NCBI RefSeq assembly: GCF_028330965.1
Contig: NZ_JAQMUB010000080.1
Location: forward strand, 1 to 64,000
DNA length: 64,000 nucleotides
Reading direction: 5' to 3'
Origin: Oscillatoria sp. CS-180
Lineage (GTDB): Bacteria; Cyanobacteriota; Cyanobacteriia; Phormidesmidales; Phormidesmidaceae
Part shown: in pieces, positions 53,451 through 63,970 of the stretch
How positions within the stretch are numbered: position 1 is the stretch's first letter
How the letters are laid out: every line of letters begins with the position of its first letter
Position numbers and translations under genes: made by a program
The notes under the pieces: model-generated
Told to the model about the DNA's origin: nothing
The model's input: only the letters and a program-made list of their open reading frames with translations
Database searches by the model: none

Positions 53451-56400
53451 ATGGGAATTCCGCTGCGATCGCTCCTGACAATTCCATTTCTCTTGCAGTT
53501 TATCAGCATCACTTCTTTAGCAGGCTTTCTCTCACACTGGAGCGGACAGCAGACTATCAGAGAAGTTGCTGATCAGCTAACAGAAGAAGCAGGAAATCAC
53601 GTTGTTTATGAGCTTGGTACGCATCTTCAAGCTGTACGAGATATTAACGTTTCTCATGCCGCAGCGATACAGTCTGGATTGATCACCTCCGACAATCTTG
53701 ATCAGCTACATCATTATCTTGCTCTGCAGCTCTTTAAAAACAGAACTATATCGGCTCTCATTTTTGGAACAGCCCAAGGTGATTCTAGAGCAGTTTATCG
53801 AACTGACGAGACTATTGAGATTACCAAAACTATTGCTCCAAATGAAGTGATATTCAGAGCTAGCATTGCAGATCAAAATAGACCTTTGGAAAGACGGATC
53901 TATAGCATCAACAATGAAGGAGATGTTGATGCGTATCTTGAAACCACAGAAGCTATTGATGTTCGCAGCCAACCTTGGTACCAAAATGCTGTCAGCAAAG
54001 GTCAGATTGGATGGAGCGATTCGTTTCAAATCGCTGGTACAAATCATTCAGGCATTAGTGCATACACTCCGATCTATGATCAGGATCGCCGGCTAGAAGG
54101 CGTCTTTTCTGTCAGTATTAGCTTTTGTAAATTCAATGAACTGCTAAAACGGACAAGAGTCAGCAAGAACGGAAGAATAGTTGTATTTGAGCAAACGGGT
54201 TTGAAGATTGCTGATTCCAGTGATAAAGCTGTCTATCGTGACGAGCAGGCTTATCTTACTGAACAGTTATCTAGCCATTACACTGTGCAAAGTTCTGACC
54301 CGGTTTTAGACATAACTGCTCAGTATCTACAACAAATATCGAACGGCAACGATAGTATTTCATCGGGTTATGAATCAACTATCCGGGTTCAAAAAGAGCT
54401 GTATTTTCTAAAAATTTTTCCTTATCAAGACCCATCGGGTTTGGATTTGCAGATTGCTGTCCTATTGCCCCAATCAGATTTTGCTGGTCAGATTTACGCG
54501 GATGTACGCCGCTTGATAATCTTCTATGAAATAGCATTAGTGAGCTCTTTTGCCTCAATTACTCTAGTTGCCCGCCGCATTACCCAACCTTTAAGGCGTC
54601 TTATTTCAGCAGCTCATGCCTATGCGGCTGGAGGAATTCCTCAACCTTTGCGGCCTATTGCTATTCAAGAAATTGAGTCTCTACGACTGGCTTTTGAAAA
54701 AATGATGGTCGATTTAGATGCTCAAAGGCAAGAAATTGATGTCTTTCGCACCCAATATGAACAATCGCTAGAGCACCAAATTGCTGAACGGACATCAGCA
54801 TTGGTCAATACAACGCATCAGTTGCAAGCGGCCCAGCGTATTGCTCATGTTGGCAGTTGGGAATTAGATATCGCGACTCATCGCATGACCTGCTCTGAGG
54901 AGTTATTTCACGTCATTGGACGTTCTATGGAGGAAGGAGAGCTGACAGTTGATGAGATCCTGAAAGCCATTCATCCGGAGGATAGAAAGGGAGTTCGTCA
55001 GGCCGTTGTAACCGCTATTTCTGAGGGAACTGCTTATGATATGGAATTGCGAGTTCTAACGCCTGATCATCAAACGCGCTACTTGATCAATCGCGGAGAA
55101 GTCTTGTCAGATGAACGAGGACAGGCTTTAAAGTTAGTTGGAACAGCAACTGATATCAGCGATCGCAAAAAAAACGAGCTGATGCTTCAAAAGCTGTCAC
55201 GAGAACTATCAGAATGGCGAGAGCGCTATGAAATTGTAATTCGCGCTGGCAAACAAACTATTTTTGAATATGATCTCTTGACTGAGCGCTACACTTGGGA
55301 CTCTAACTTCCAAACCATCCTCGGCTACACTCCTAAAGAAGCTCCTCAAACATTGGTGGAGACTCAAAAACTTGTTCACCCAGACGATTTGCCACTGCTT
55401 CAAAGAATTCGCGATCGCGCTAGCACTATCTCAAAGCCCTATACAGTTGAAGTCAGATTGCAGCGGAAAGATGGGGAGTACGTTTGGGTCGAAGATTCAG
55501 GAACAATTCAGCGCAATGAACAAGGGCAACCGATCAAAATTGTTGGTTCTCTTAAAGACGTCAGCGATCAAAAAGAGGCCGAACTAGCCTTACAAGAAAG
55601 CGTGTCGATGTTGCGGCAAATAACTGAAAATCTGCCGCTATTTTTCGGCTTACGAGGCGTGGATACTAGAGACTGGCTCTACGTCAATTCCGCGTTCGAA
55701 ACAATTACCGGCTATTCAACTCGACACATGTATGAAGATGCCGAGTTTTATAAAAAGCTGGTTCATCCAGAGGATTTACGACCGCTAAGAAGGAAAATGG
55801 CGGCTAGAGCAACGCATCAACCCAGAGAGCAAACGTTTCGCATCATTAAAGCTGACCGGAAAAGCATTTGGATTCGTATGGTCGAGTTTCCGGTCTACAG
55901 TCAGCAGGGAGAAGTTTCACGAGTTGCCGTGTTTGCTGAAGACATTACTCATCGCAAACAAGCAGAGCTTGAGCTCAAACTCTTGAATGCCCAACTCCAG
56001 GAATTAGCAACTACAGATAGTCTGACAAAAATCGCTAATCGTCGGCAGTTTGTTGATCGATTACAGCAAGCGTGGTTGCACCACCAGCGCGAGTGTCATT
56101 CCCTGACACTAATCATGATTGATATTGACCACTTCAAGAATTACAACGATTGCTATGGTCATCCAAAAGGAGATCAGTGTCTCTTTAAGACCGCACAACT
56201 TTTACGCAGATGTGTTCATCGTCCTGGTGACTTAGTTGCCCGCTATGGAGGGGAAGAATTCGTCATTCTGCTGTCGAATACCCAAAGAGAGGGGGCAATC
56301 GCGATCGCCCAACGCATTCAACGAGAGATGAAAAAGCTGGCTATTCCTCATCAGGCATCGCCCATATCTCCCATCGTTACTTTTAGCTTGGGAATCGCGG

Positions 56401-56513
56401 TTATTCGTATGCCTAATGCCATCGGGTATGAGCGGGCGATCGTCGAAGCGGACAAAATGCTGTATCAAGCTAAGCAAATTCGGAACAATTACCGCGTAGT
56501 TGAGGTCGATTAG
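53451..56513 (+). CDS. Membrane diguanylate cyclase, Cache-HAMP-PAS-PAS-PAS-GGDEF
   Basis: This sensor makes cyclic di-GMP, which governs motility and adhesion. Numbered from GTG 53439: membrane segment about 10-30; extracytoplasmic double-Cache domain to about 340 (VRSQPWYQNAVSKGQIGWS, ISAYTPIYDQDRRLEGVFSV); second membrane segment near 355-375; HAMP (RRITQPLRRLISAAHAYAAG); coiled coil; three PAS/PAC units at about 460-580, 590-715 and 720-845; and GGDEF. The active motif is GGEEF (937-941) and the inhibitory I-site RPGD (928-931) is intact. No EAL domain. ATG 53451 (MGIPLRSLL) is preferred over the GTG. Confidence 0.9.
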   Translation: MGIPLRSLLTIPFLLQFISITSLAGFLSHWSGQQTIREVADQLTEEAGNHVVYELGTHLQAVRDINVSHAAAIQSGLITSDNLDQLHHYLALQLFKNRTISALIFGTAQGDSRAVYRTDETIEITKTIAPNEVIFRASIADQNRPLERRIYSINNEGDVDAYLETTEAIDVRSQPWYQNAVSKGQIGWSDSFQIAGTNHSGISAYTPIYDQDRRLEGVFSVSISFCKFNELLKRTRVSKNGRIVVFEQTGLKIADSSDKAVYRDEQAYLTEQLSSHYTVQSSDPVLDITAQYLQQISNGNDSISSGYESTIRVQKELYFLKIFPYQDPSGLDLQIAVLLPQSDFAGQIYADVRRLIIFYEIALVSSFASITLVARRITQPLRRLISAAHAYAAGGIPQPLRPIAIQEIESLRLAFEKMMVDLDAQRQEIDVFRTQYEQSLEHQIAERTSALVNTTHQLQAAQRIAHVGSWELDIATHRMTCSEELFHVIGRSMEEGELTVDEILKAIHPEDRKGVRQAVVTAISEGTAYDMELRVLTPDHQTRYLINRGEVLSDERGQALKLVGTATDISDRKKNELMLQKLSRELSEWRERYEIVIRAGKQTIFEYDLLTERYTWDSNFQTILGYTPKEAPQTLVETQKLVHPDDLPLLQRIRDRASTISKPYTVEVRLQRKDGEYVWVEDSGTIQRNEQGQPIKIVGSLKDVSDQKEAELALQESVSMLRQITENLPLFFGLRGVDTRDWLYVNSAFETITGYSTRHMYEDAEFYKKLVHPEDLRPLRRKMAARATHQPREQTFRIIKADRKSIWIRMVEFPVYSQQGEVSRVAVFAEDITHRKQAELELKLLNAQLQELATTDSLTKIANRRQFVDRLQQAWLHHQRECHSLTLIMIDIDHFKNYNDCYGHPKGDQCLFKTAQLLRRCVHRPGDLVARYGGEEFVILLSNTQREGAIAIAQRIQREMKKLAIPHQASPISPIVTFSLGIAVIRMPNAIGYERAIVEADKMLYQAKQIRNNYRVVEVD

Positions 56514-56699
56514 ATAGACATTCTGTTTCATCTATAACTGTAGACACGGCTTAACTGAGAAGAGGATGTGACTAAATAAAAAGGATTTCTTCCCTTGTGC
56601 CAATTTAATGTGACAGTCACCAAACTGCACTTTTCTGCCTAGAAAGATAAACTTCAACCGCTATCGTGAGATTATTCGTAGGTTCACCATAGGTCTGCT

Positions 56700-57134
56700 A
56701 TGCTGCTTGCTCAATTCGCTACTGCTCTTGCCGCCATTCCTCTACTGATGCCAGGACCATCGGCAGTAGAGATAGCACAAAATACTGATCCCTATGCTAA
56801 TTGGATCTACCTTTATCAAGACGTTTTTCAGAACAGTGCTGGTCAAGAGGTTACTCAGCAATGGTGGCTTGAACCTGATGTTCAGCGGAGTAATCTGCTC
56901 AACTTCACGCTGCTGGCTCGGCGATCGCCTGTTAGCGACAACGGCACTGCCGCCGCTGTTTTCGATTACGTGGCAGATTGTGAAGCGATGAGCTATTCCA
57001 TCGAGCGTACTGAGTTTCTAGACGGCAACAATACGACTTTAGATGTGCAGACATCTCAGAAAGTTATGGAATCGGCTAACCCCGAAAGTCAGTTCTACAC
57101 CGTCTTGAACGATATCTGCAACGGTATCTACTAG
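56700..57134 (+). CDS. Hypothetical exported protein, 144 aa
   Basis: Unrecognised family. The N-terminus is a probable signal peptide (LLAQFATALAAIPLLMPGPSA) with cleavage near residue 25. The mature part is acidic with WIYLYQDVF, QQWWLEPDV and two Cys residues (DCEAMSYSIERTEF; NDICNGIY) that could form a disulfide outside the cytoplasm. ATG 56700 has no evident SD. It is convergent with the triple-repeat membrane protein gene 47 bases away. Confidence 0.55.
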   Translation: MLLAQFATALAAIPLLMPGPSAVEIAQNTDPYANWIYLYQDVFQNSAGQEVTQQWWLEPDVQRSNLLNFTLLARRSPVSDNGTAAAVFDYVADCEAMSYSIERTEFLDGNNTTLDVQTSQKVMESANPESQFYTVLNDICNGIY

Positions 57135-57181
57135 ATGCAGGGTTTTGCTCTCTTCAAGACAACGACGTTAATCAGAGTTGA

Positions 57182-58261
57182 TTACTGGATATTCAAGTTT
57201 TGAGCAAAATTTGAGTATTCAGAAACGAGTCCTCTGCGAAAAGTGACTGTGCTACTTTCGAAGTTGAACACTTCCTCACAACTGCTATCAGAGCGCCTTA
57301 CTGTCGTAGGCGTCTGTTGTTCGATACTTAAAACTTCTGCTCGACTTGAACCTAACCCCCAGGTTGTTGATGACGATACCTCTTCGTGAAAGACCAATGG
57401 CGACATCGACACCTGTAGATTTCCAGACAGATTGTCATATCCCACAACACGATTGCCTTTTAGCTCAACAAAGCTCTCGTCATAGTGCAGAGTTACCACG
57501 TCTTTATAAGTGCTGGTGCGAGTCGGTGTTCCTTGTGCCTGAAACACAGCTTCTTGAGAAGAGCCAATAGACCACATGTCTGCTTCTGGCTGAATAGACA
57601 GCGCGATTTGGGCATCACCCAGAACGCTTAAGTTAGTGTCCGGATCGCTAAAGTTTGTGACGTAACCATTTCTGAGCTCAACAGTACTGTTGTCGTAATG
57701 AAAGATTTCCTTGCATAGCGTGTTGAATTGGCTGACACGCTCTGGCATTCCCTGAATACTGATAACCAGTTCGCGATCAGAGCCAATAGTCCAGTAAGGC
57801 TGTTTATTAAGGCTGCCAGGTGGGCGAGAGGCCACGTTACTTTTGGCATAACTTAGATTGCGTGTATACTCAACCAACTTATCTTGAGCGATCGCATAGT
57901 TTGGATTAGATGATGGAACAGATCGCATGTTATTGATGGCCTGCTGCCATAAGACTGCAACTTGGCTCCAGTCTTCTTGAAATTCCGCAGTCTGTGTTAG
58001 CTCAGCCGCGTTCATCGCGCGATTAGATCCTTTTTGAAAAGGATCCTCTTCAGATAAATTTTGATTCTGCGCTACTTCCCACCGATTTGAGAGCGGTAGT
58101 AAAGAGTAAGCACCCAAAGTCAAGCCAACGCCGATACTGAGACCCACAAGGGTCCACACCAATCGGTTGCGGACAGTCTTTCGTCGACTTTTGAGCTCAA
58201 AGGTATAAAGAGGCTGCTGAGGCGGATAACCTTCAAGTTCTGGGTGGCGTTTTCTAGGCAT
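57182..58261 (-). CDS. Single-pass membrane protein with three extracytoplasmic repeats
   Basis: The 359-residue protein has a basic cytoplasmic start, one membrane segment at about 34-55, a helical TPR-like stretch (about 95-145) and three repeats at 157-213, 230-284 and 301-358. Each repeat follows W(T/S/G)(I/L)GS..E.V..(I/A)QG.P.R, then an F.Y..S.VE(L/F) strand and a GxV..(F/Y)S/D...NL.(V/I) ending. Repeats of this kind, IGSS..V...QGTPT, occur at the C-termini of many cyanobacterial membrane proteins. The third copy has lost the Gly of QG. Function is unknown. Confidence 0.65.
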   Translation of the reverse strand: MPRKRHPELEGYPPQQPLYTFELKSRRKTVRNRLVWTLVGLSIGVGLTLGAYSLLPLSNRWEVAQNQNLSEEDPFQKGSNRAMNAAELTQTAEFQEDWSQVAVLWQQAINNMRSVPSSNPNYAIAQDKLVEYTRNLSYAKSNVASRPPGSLNKQPYWTIGSDRELVISIQGMPERVSQFNTLCKEIFHYDNSTVELRNGYVTNFSDPDTNLSVLGDAQIALSIQPEADMWSIGSSQEAVFQAQGTPTRTSTYKDVVTLHYDESFVELKGNRVVGYDNLSGNLQVSMSPLVFHEEVSSSTTWGLGSSRAEVLSIEQQTPTTVRRSDSSCEEVFNFESSTVTFRRGLVSEYSNFAQNLNIQ

Positions 58262-59135
58262 TTATTTTCTCTAATGGAAATAAATAAGGAGGCATATCTA
58301 CAGCTTCTCTTTATAAGTATGCAAATCAATCGTCCTCTCCAACGGTGATCTAGCCGAGAAAGCCGGTCGAAGGCAGATAGAGAAGCGTTTGAGCGTCTCA
58401 GAGTGCGTTAAGACAAAACCACGGCTATTTTAGCCTCATCGAAACGTCTGATGACTGACATGCAAAGGAAATCATTACAAGTGCTTTAAAGACAATGCCA
58501 AAGTGAGTTAAGCGAAATGCTGAGTTGAAAACCTGACAAGATTGGATGATTTTTCTAGGAAAAACTTAGTCCTATTGATATTGAACATAGGCCATTACAG
58601 TGCTGTGAACGGACTCCATAAACGAAGGAACCCGTAAACATCAGCTCTGAAACTAGCGTTGGAAATCAGCCTTATCATCTTTACAAAACCTCAAGTATTC
58701 TTCATGCAATAAACTTTACTGTTTCTTTAATCTTTAATAGGTATATGCCTCAAAATTCGCCGATTTATGATAAGCGGGATAAGTTGGTCAACGGTAACAG
58801 CACACCATATCTATCCGTAAAAACGAGTAGATTCCCAAGTTCATCAAGATACTCTCCACGCCTCTTCTACTGTCAGAAAATATTACCCTGTCTAGCTGCT
58901 ATGAATTTGGGGCTATGTCCGCCAGTACCTTAACGGCTCACAACATCTAAGTGTAAGCACAGGGCTTTTTGTGAATTTGGCATCACAGGAAATATACCGA
59001 ATATTTTTCTTCTAGCTGGTATTATTTGATGCTAATTGATATTTTTTAGGCTATAAAGTTCCTGTGAGCCATGCATTTCCTGGACTTTGGGTTCAGTGAG
59101 CTTCAGGACAATCTTGCTTTAGCTATTAAGTGAAC
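58262..59135. other. Gene-poor AT-rich spacer
   Basis: About 0.87 kb between divergent genes. A 62-codon plus ORF at 58745-58933 is rich in Pro and Ser with no family features and is not called. No strong inverted repeat or known element was seen. Confidence 0.45.
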
Positions 59136-59897
59136 ATGGCTCTATTTCGGGGTAAGGAATTAAGCTTTCCTCCTCTACCAAAAGCTGTGTCATTCCGTGA
59201 AAATATGCAAAAGTACTTGATCTTGTTGGGTGGAACTCTATTAACATCTCTGAATACTTTTGTTTTTTCACCCAGTGCGATCGGCGGGCACTTGCACTAC
59301 CAGTTCAATGAGCAGCAGAACTGGCAGACACCAACTTCCGTTCGCCCTATGCTTGCGCATGCTCGGCTGTTGAATACAGTTACTCAGGTTGTCAGCATCA
59401 CTTGGCTGAGGGAATTACCTCTGACGGCAAGTGAATTGGTTGATGAATTAGAGCAGGCTGTGATGAATAGAGAGACCTCAGCTAACAGCAGTAACTCACG
59501 CCAGCCGGAGATACTCAACGAAGATGATTTGGCGCTGTCAACATTTTCGCAGCTAGGTCTATCAGAAACGAGCGATCGCAGTTCAGCATTTTCTGTTCCT
59601 CCTCTGACGATAGATGAAAAGGATGCAGAGGTAGCTTTTCAGTCAGGTGACTTGGACGCCTTTGACCATTTGACCGACCCCCAGAACTCGCTTGCAGAAT
59701 TCAGGTTAAAGCCCCTCGATCAGTCAACTTTTGAACAATTCTCTGATAGTCCATTGTCTGAGACTTCTACACCTTCAAGCACCAGCAGTATTGCCAGAGG
59801 CATTGATTCAGAAGGCTTAACAACGGAAGGTCGTACACAAGTTGCTCCAGGGGGTGGAGAGCATTGGTTAGATGATCCAACCTCTGCTTGGTGGTAA
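59136..59897 (+). CDS. Hypothetical membrane-associated protein, 253 aa
   Basis: Unrecognised. From ATG 59136 there is one hydrophobic segment at about 25-48 (KYLILLGGTLLTSLNTFVF) that could be a late signal or anchor. A short helical part follows (TASELVDELEQAVMN), then a long Ser/Thr/Asp/Glu-rich low-complexity region. The C-terminus ends with APGGGEHWLDDPTSAWW. The composition suggests a disordered extracytoplasmic tail. The first in-frame codon is GTG at 59130. It converges on murD. Confidence 0.5.
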   Translation: MALFRGKELSFPPLPKAVSFRENMQKYLILLGGTLLTSLNTFVFSPSAIGGHLHYQFNEQQNWQTPTSVRPMLAHARLLNTVTQVVSITWLRELPLTASELVDELEQAVMNRETSANSSNSRQPEILNEDDLALSTFSQLGLSETSDRSSAFSVPPLTIDEKDAEVAFQSGDLDAFDHLTDPQNSLAEFRLKPLDQSTFEQFSDSPLSETSTPSSTSSIARGIDSEGLTTEGRTQVAPGGGEHWLDDPTSAWW

Positions 59898-60026
59898 CCC
59901 AGAATTAGAATTCAGCCTCTATGTCAGCGTATAGGCTTCAGTGCTCATATTATTCAGGTAGAGACAATTGTAAATTCTGGATGGTTTTCGATCAAAAGGT
60001 TTGATTCATCCTTCACCTTTTCGCAT

Positions 60027-61388
60027 TCAGTCATAGCTCTCAGCCAATAGATTGTGGCAGAGAGAGCGAAAGTGGTCGCCTCGGGCTTCAAAGTTAGGAT
60101 ATTGGTCGAAGCTAGCGCAAGCGGGGGAGAGCAAAACGGTCTTGGGTTCTAGGGTTGGAACCAGCTCGACGCTACGTTTAACGGCTCGGTCTAAGGTATC
60201 AAATATCTCGTACTGACTGAAGCCCGTTTCATGCAATCGCTGAGCAAAAAACGGGGCAGCGCTGCCAATCAGCAGAACTTTGACAACTTTTTTGTGGATT
60301 ACCTTCAGCCAAGCCTCATCATTGCCCTCTTTAGCTTCCCCACCGGCAATCAAGATGGTGGGTGCACTGACAGCTCCTAAGCCCACTTCAGCAGCATCAT
60401 AGTTGGTCGCTTTGCTGTCGTTGATGAAGTCTACATCCTGCCAGGATCCAACCCGCTCTAATCGATGTGGAACCCCTGGAAATGAAGCAACACCCCGAGC
60501 GATCGCCTCTGCTTCAATCCCAGCTAAATGGGCTGCAGCCACTGCCAGCAAAAGATTCTGCTGATTATGATTGCCTACCATATTCAATGCGTCAGCCCTA
60601 ACGATTGGCTGAGTCTCAACGGTCACCCAACCGTCTTCAATGTAGGCTAATGGAACTAGGGGGGCGATCGCACATGGTCCTTTCACGCTGGTCCAATAGG
60701 CGTTTGGAAATAACTGCGGGGCATTACCTTTCAGATAGGGATCGTCCCCATTCAAGACGACCTTTTCGGAGTGGCGCAGCAGTTTCGCCTTGATGCTGAA
60801 GTAATTTTCCAAGGTTTTATGACGTGCTAAATGATCGGGAGTGAAGGTCGTCCACAGCCCAATCCGAGGCGATAGCGTAGAGGATGCTTCAATTTGATAA
60901 CTGCTGAGTTCTGCAACCACCCAATCGGGAACGGCGGACTCCAATGCAAGATCGCACGCGGCATAGCCAATGTTGCCGCAAGCTGGCGCGTTCAATCCTG
61001 CGGCTTGAAAGATTGCAGCGGTTAGAGCAGTCGTCGTCGTTTTACCATTTGTGCCAGTGATCCCGACCCATGGACGATCGCTGAGGCTACGCCACGCTAA
61101 TTCAGCTTCTCCAATGACCTCAATACGCTGATCTCGGGCCTCGATTAAGGCAGGAATGTCCCAGGGAACGCCGGGACTGACCACAATCAGACTCGTTTCT
61201 CTATCCGGTGAAAAGCAGTATCCTGTTCGAACGGTAATCCCTTCGGACTCTAATTGAGGAATGACGTCACTCAATAGGGGAGCAGTGTTGCGATCGCTGA
61301 GCACCACTTTCCAACCTTCCCGTAGAAGCAGGCGAGCTGCGGCAATCCCTGACTTTCCTAGACCAATGACGTGAGCACAAGAACTCAA
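60027..61388 (-). CDS. murD: UDP-N-acetylmuramoyl-L-alanine--D-glutamate ligase
   Basis: MurD adds D-Glu to UDP-MurNAc-L-Ala in cytoplasmic peptidoglycan precursor synthesis. Motifs: N-terminal [18 protein letters not shown]-binding [18 protein letters not shown]-like [31 protein letters not shown], and the C-terminal [23 protein letters not shown] with the lysine-interacting SPACASFD. The 453-residue length is normal. The start is TTG 61388 ([11 protein letters not shown]), as no ATG precedes the nucleotide-binding strand. It is downstream of glyS on the same strand but 0.2 kb away, so cotranscription is uncertain. Confidence 0.92.
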   Translation of the reverse strand: MSSCAHVIGLGKSGIAAARLLLREGWKVVLSDRNTAPLLSDVIPQLESEGITVRTGYCFSPDRETSLIVVSPGVPWDIPALIEARDQRIEVIGEAELAWRSLSDRPWVGITGTNGKTTTTALTAAIFQAAGLNAPACGNIGYAACDLALESAVPDWVVAELSSYQIEASSTLSPRIGLWTTFTPDHLARHKTLENYFSIKAKLLRHSEKVVLNGDDPYLKGNAPQLFPNAYWTSVKGPCAIAPLVPLAYIEDGWVTVETQPIVRADALNMVGNHNQQNLLLAVAAAHLAGIEAEAIARGVASFPGVPHRLERVGSWQDVDFINDSKATNYDAAEVGLGAVSAPTILIAGGEAKEGNDEAWLKVIHKKVVKVLLIGSAAPFFAQRLHETGFSQYEIFDTLDRAVKRSVELVPTLEPKTVLLSPACASFDQYPNFEARGDHFRSLCHNLLAESYD

Positions 61389-61592
61389 GAACGAAGACCT
61401 AACCCTGATTAACTTCAGACATCAAGATACCGGAAAAGGGTTTTTCTGGAAACTCTGAGACAGAGGATCGAGCTAATCCGATATTGCAGGAGCTATGAAG
61501 CAATGGTGAGTTAAAGGCGCAGAACAGTAACTTTGTTTAGAAACCAGTGAGCAATTGCCACAGCGTTGTTAGGGAGACGGGTTTCAGTTCTG

Positions 61593-63749
61593 TTACTCTT
61601 TGACGATTTGGCTGAAGTCAGCTAGCACTCTGGCGTGATTCCGCAGTAACCCCAAAAGATTCAGTCGATTTTGCTTAATTGCAGGATCCTTGTCCATCAC
61701 TAGAACGCTCTCGGGACCATCGAAGAATCGGCTGACAACTGGAGCGGCTGCCTCTAGTCCTGTGACTAATCGTTGGTAGTCGCGATCTTGTTGAGCTGCC
61801 TTGGTTTCTGGCAATAAAGCTTGCAGAGCCTCTAGGAACGCCCGTTCAGAGTCTTGTTGAAAGCGATCGGGATCAACCACTTTTACCGGATCAAGCGTGC
61901 GGGTGTCCAAATCACCCTGCGCGGCAAGACGCGAAGCGCGATTCACTGTTTCATAGATGCGCTCAAGGATACCGTTTTGGCGAATGTGCTGTAGAAAGGT
62001 TGCGCGATCGCGGACATCTAGCAAATCCATGAGTGCCCGTTGAGCATAATCGGGATCGTTTTCACCAACTACTGCATTGACTAAATCGTAATCCACAGTC
62101 AGGTCATCTTGGAGCAAAGTCTGTATTCGCTGCAGGAAAAACTCCTGTAGCTGAGACCGCAGAGGCTCTGGACTGTCGACCGCCAGCGCTGAGTTTTCCA
62201 CAAAAGCCGCGACAATTTGGTCTAGCAATGCCTGTAGATCAATTTCCATATTGGCGTCCCAAGCAACCGTGACAATCGCATTAGCAGCCCGTCTTAGAGC
62301 GAAGGGGTCTGACGAGCCAGAGGGCAACATCCCTAAACTGAAAATGCCGACTAGGGTGTCTAGCCGATCTGCCAGGCCTAAAACCTGACCTAATAGGCTC
62401 TTAGGCAGCTTGTCATTCGCTCCACGCGGCAGATAATGCTCAGATATTGCAACGGCCACCGCATCGGGTTCACCACTATGACGGGCATACTTCTCACCCA
62501 TCACGCCTTGAAGTTCCGGGAATTCGCCTACCATCTGTGTGACTAAGTCAGCCTTACAGAGATAGGCAGCCCGCTGAAGCTGCTGGCTCTCTGCTTCACT
62601 GAAATTGAGCTGAGTTGCAATTAGGGCGGCGATTGCCTGAATGCGTTTCACTTTCGCTCCCATTGAGCCAAGCCGTTCTTCAAATGTGACTGCATCCAGC
62701 TTGGCGACGAAAGAGTTCAACGGAACGGCGCGATCAGCATCGAAGAAAAACTTGCCGTCTGACAGACGTGCTCGAATAACGCGACCGTTACCCTCTGCGA
62801 TCAGAGTAGATTTTGATGGATCGCCGTTAGAGACAGTCACAAAGAACGGTAAGAGCTGATTGGCCTGAGTTGGGTGGAGAACAGGAAAATACCGCTGGTG
62901 ACTCTCCATCTCCATGACAGCGACTTCAGACGGCAATTCTAGAAACTCAGGCTCGAACTGGCCGACAACCGCAGTTGGCCATTCCACCAAGTTAGCAACT
63001 TCACTCAGCAAATCCGCATCAATTCTGGCAGCCCCATCAACGGATTGGGCTGCCTGTTGAACTGCTTTTTGGATTTGGGTTTGGCGCTGCTCAACACTGA
63101 CCTCCACAAAGGCATTGCGTAGCTTCGTCGCGTATTCGTCAGCATGGTTCAAAACAAGGGTCTCAGGGTGCAGGACTCGATGCCCTTGGGACGTGCGATC
63201 GCTCATGCATTGCTCAGAACCATTCTCTAACGTCAGTGGAATCAGCTGGTCGTCCAGAAGAGTTACCAGCCAGCGAATGGGTCGAGGAAATTTCAGGTCG
63301 CCATCGCCCCAACGCATGAATCGCTTGCCTTCCAGATTAAGGATCCACTCAGGTATCCAGTCCCGGAGTAACTCCGCTGCTGCCCGACCAGGAATTTTAT
63401 GCTGGACGTAAACAAAGGCACCTTTGTCAGTTTCTCGAATTTCTAGGTCTTCAACCGTCACGTTTTTAGATCGCGCAAAGCCCTCTGCGGCTTTAGTCGG
63501 CTTACCGTCTTTGAAGGCGGCTTGGACAGGAGGACCTTTCGCCTCTTCTTCTCGATCAGGCTGTTTTTCAGGAAGCTCAAGTAATAGCAGGGCCAACCTC
63601 CGAGGGGTGCCATAATATTCAATTGCCCCTGGTGTCAGAAAAGCCTCTGCGAGTTGGGCCGGAATATGTTCGCGCCATTGCGCCAACGCTTCGCTCACGA
63701 AACTTGCAGGGAGTTCTTCGGTTCCCACTTCTAATAAAAACGTTGCCAT
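61593..63749 (-). CDS. glyS: Glycine--tRNA ligase beta subunit
   Basis: The beta subunit of the bacterial alpha2beta2 glycyl-tRNA synthetase provides tRNA recognition. It opens with [15 protein letters not shown], the hallmark of GlyS, followed by the conserved [30 protein letters not shown], the HD-like [20 protein letters not shown], and the C-terminal anticodon-binding region ([12 protein letters not shown]). The length (718) is normal. ATG 63749. The alpha subunit gene glyQ is not in the window, so the two subunits are encoded apart, as often in cyanobacteria. Confidence 0.95.
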   Translation of the reverse strand: MATFLLEVGTEELPASFVSEALAQWREHIPAQLAEAFLTPGAIEYYGTPRRLALLLLELPEKQPDREEEAKGPPVQAAFKDGKPTKAAEGFARSKNVTVEDLEIRETDKGAFVYVQHKIPGRAAAELLRDWIPEWILNLEGKRFMRWGDGDLKFPRPIRWLVTLLDDQLIPLTLENGSEQCMSDRTSQGHRVLHPETLVLNHADEYATKLRNAFVEVSVEQRQTQIQKAVQQAAQSVDGAARIDADLLSEVANLVEWPTAVVGQFEPEFLELPSEVAVMEMESHQRYFPVLHPTQANQLLPFFVTVSNGDPSKSTLIAEGNGRVIRARLSDGKFFFDADRAVPLNSFVAKLDAVTFEERLGSMGAKVKRIQAIAALIATQLNFSEAESQQLQRAAYLCKADLVTQMVGEFPELQGVMGEKYARHSGEPDAVAVAISEHYLPRGANDKLPKSLLGQVLGLADRLDTLVGIFSLGMLPSGSSDPFALRRAANAIVTVAWDANMEIDLQALLDQIVAAFVENSALAVDSPEPLRSQLQEFFLQRIQTLLQDDLTVDYDLVNAVVGENDPDYAQRALMDLLDVRDRATFLQHIRQNGILERIYETVNRASRLAAQGDLDTRTLDPVKVVDPDRFQQDSERAFLEALQALLPETKAAQQDRDYQRLVTGLEAAAPVVSRFFDGPESVLVMDKDPAIKQNRLNLLGLLRNHARVLADFSQIVKE

Positions 63750-63860
63750 AGCGTCAATGTCGTCTTTCTGCCGTTAGGGCCAGTGATGTCTATTAAGCGG
63801 CTAAAGTCGGCCCATCATCCCGGATCAGCCTCACCTAGTGTATCGCGATGGTGGAGATAT

Positions 63861-63970
63861 AGCCGTTGCCAGTTCTATTGAGACAAGACGACGAGCCATC
63901 CGGCTATGTGCTCAACACCTAGGTGCTACTGGATGCACTAGCCCAAGGGGACTAAGGCTATAACTTTGCT
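63861..63970 (+). repeat. Dispersed intergenic repeat, copy C
   Basis: This copy starts AGCCGTTGCCAGTTCTATTG and continues with GACGAGCCATCCGGCTATG. The left flank AGCCGT.(A/G)CCAGTT is shared with copy A, and the core with copy B. It ends near the TAACTTTG shared with copy B. The copy lies upstream of glyS, 112 bases from its start codon, close to the window edge. Confidence 0.65.

Noticed and set aside
62193-62201. Perfect TTTTCCACA inside glyS as a DnaA box
   Set aside because: A single isolated 9-mer in a coding region is expected by chance.
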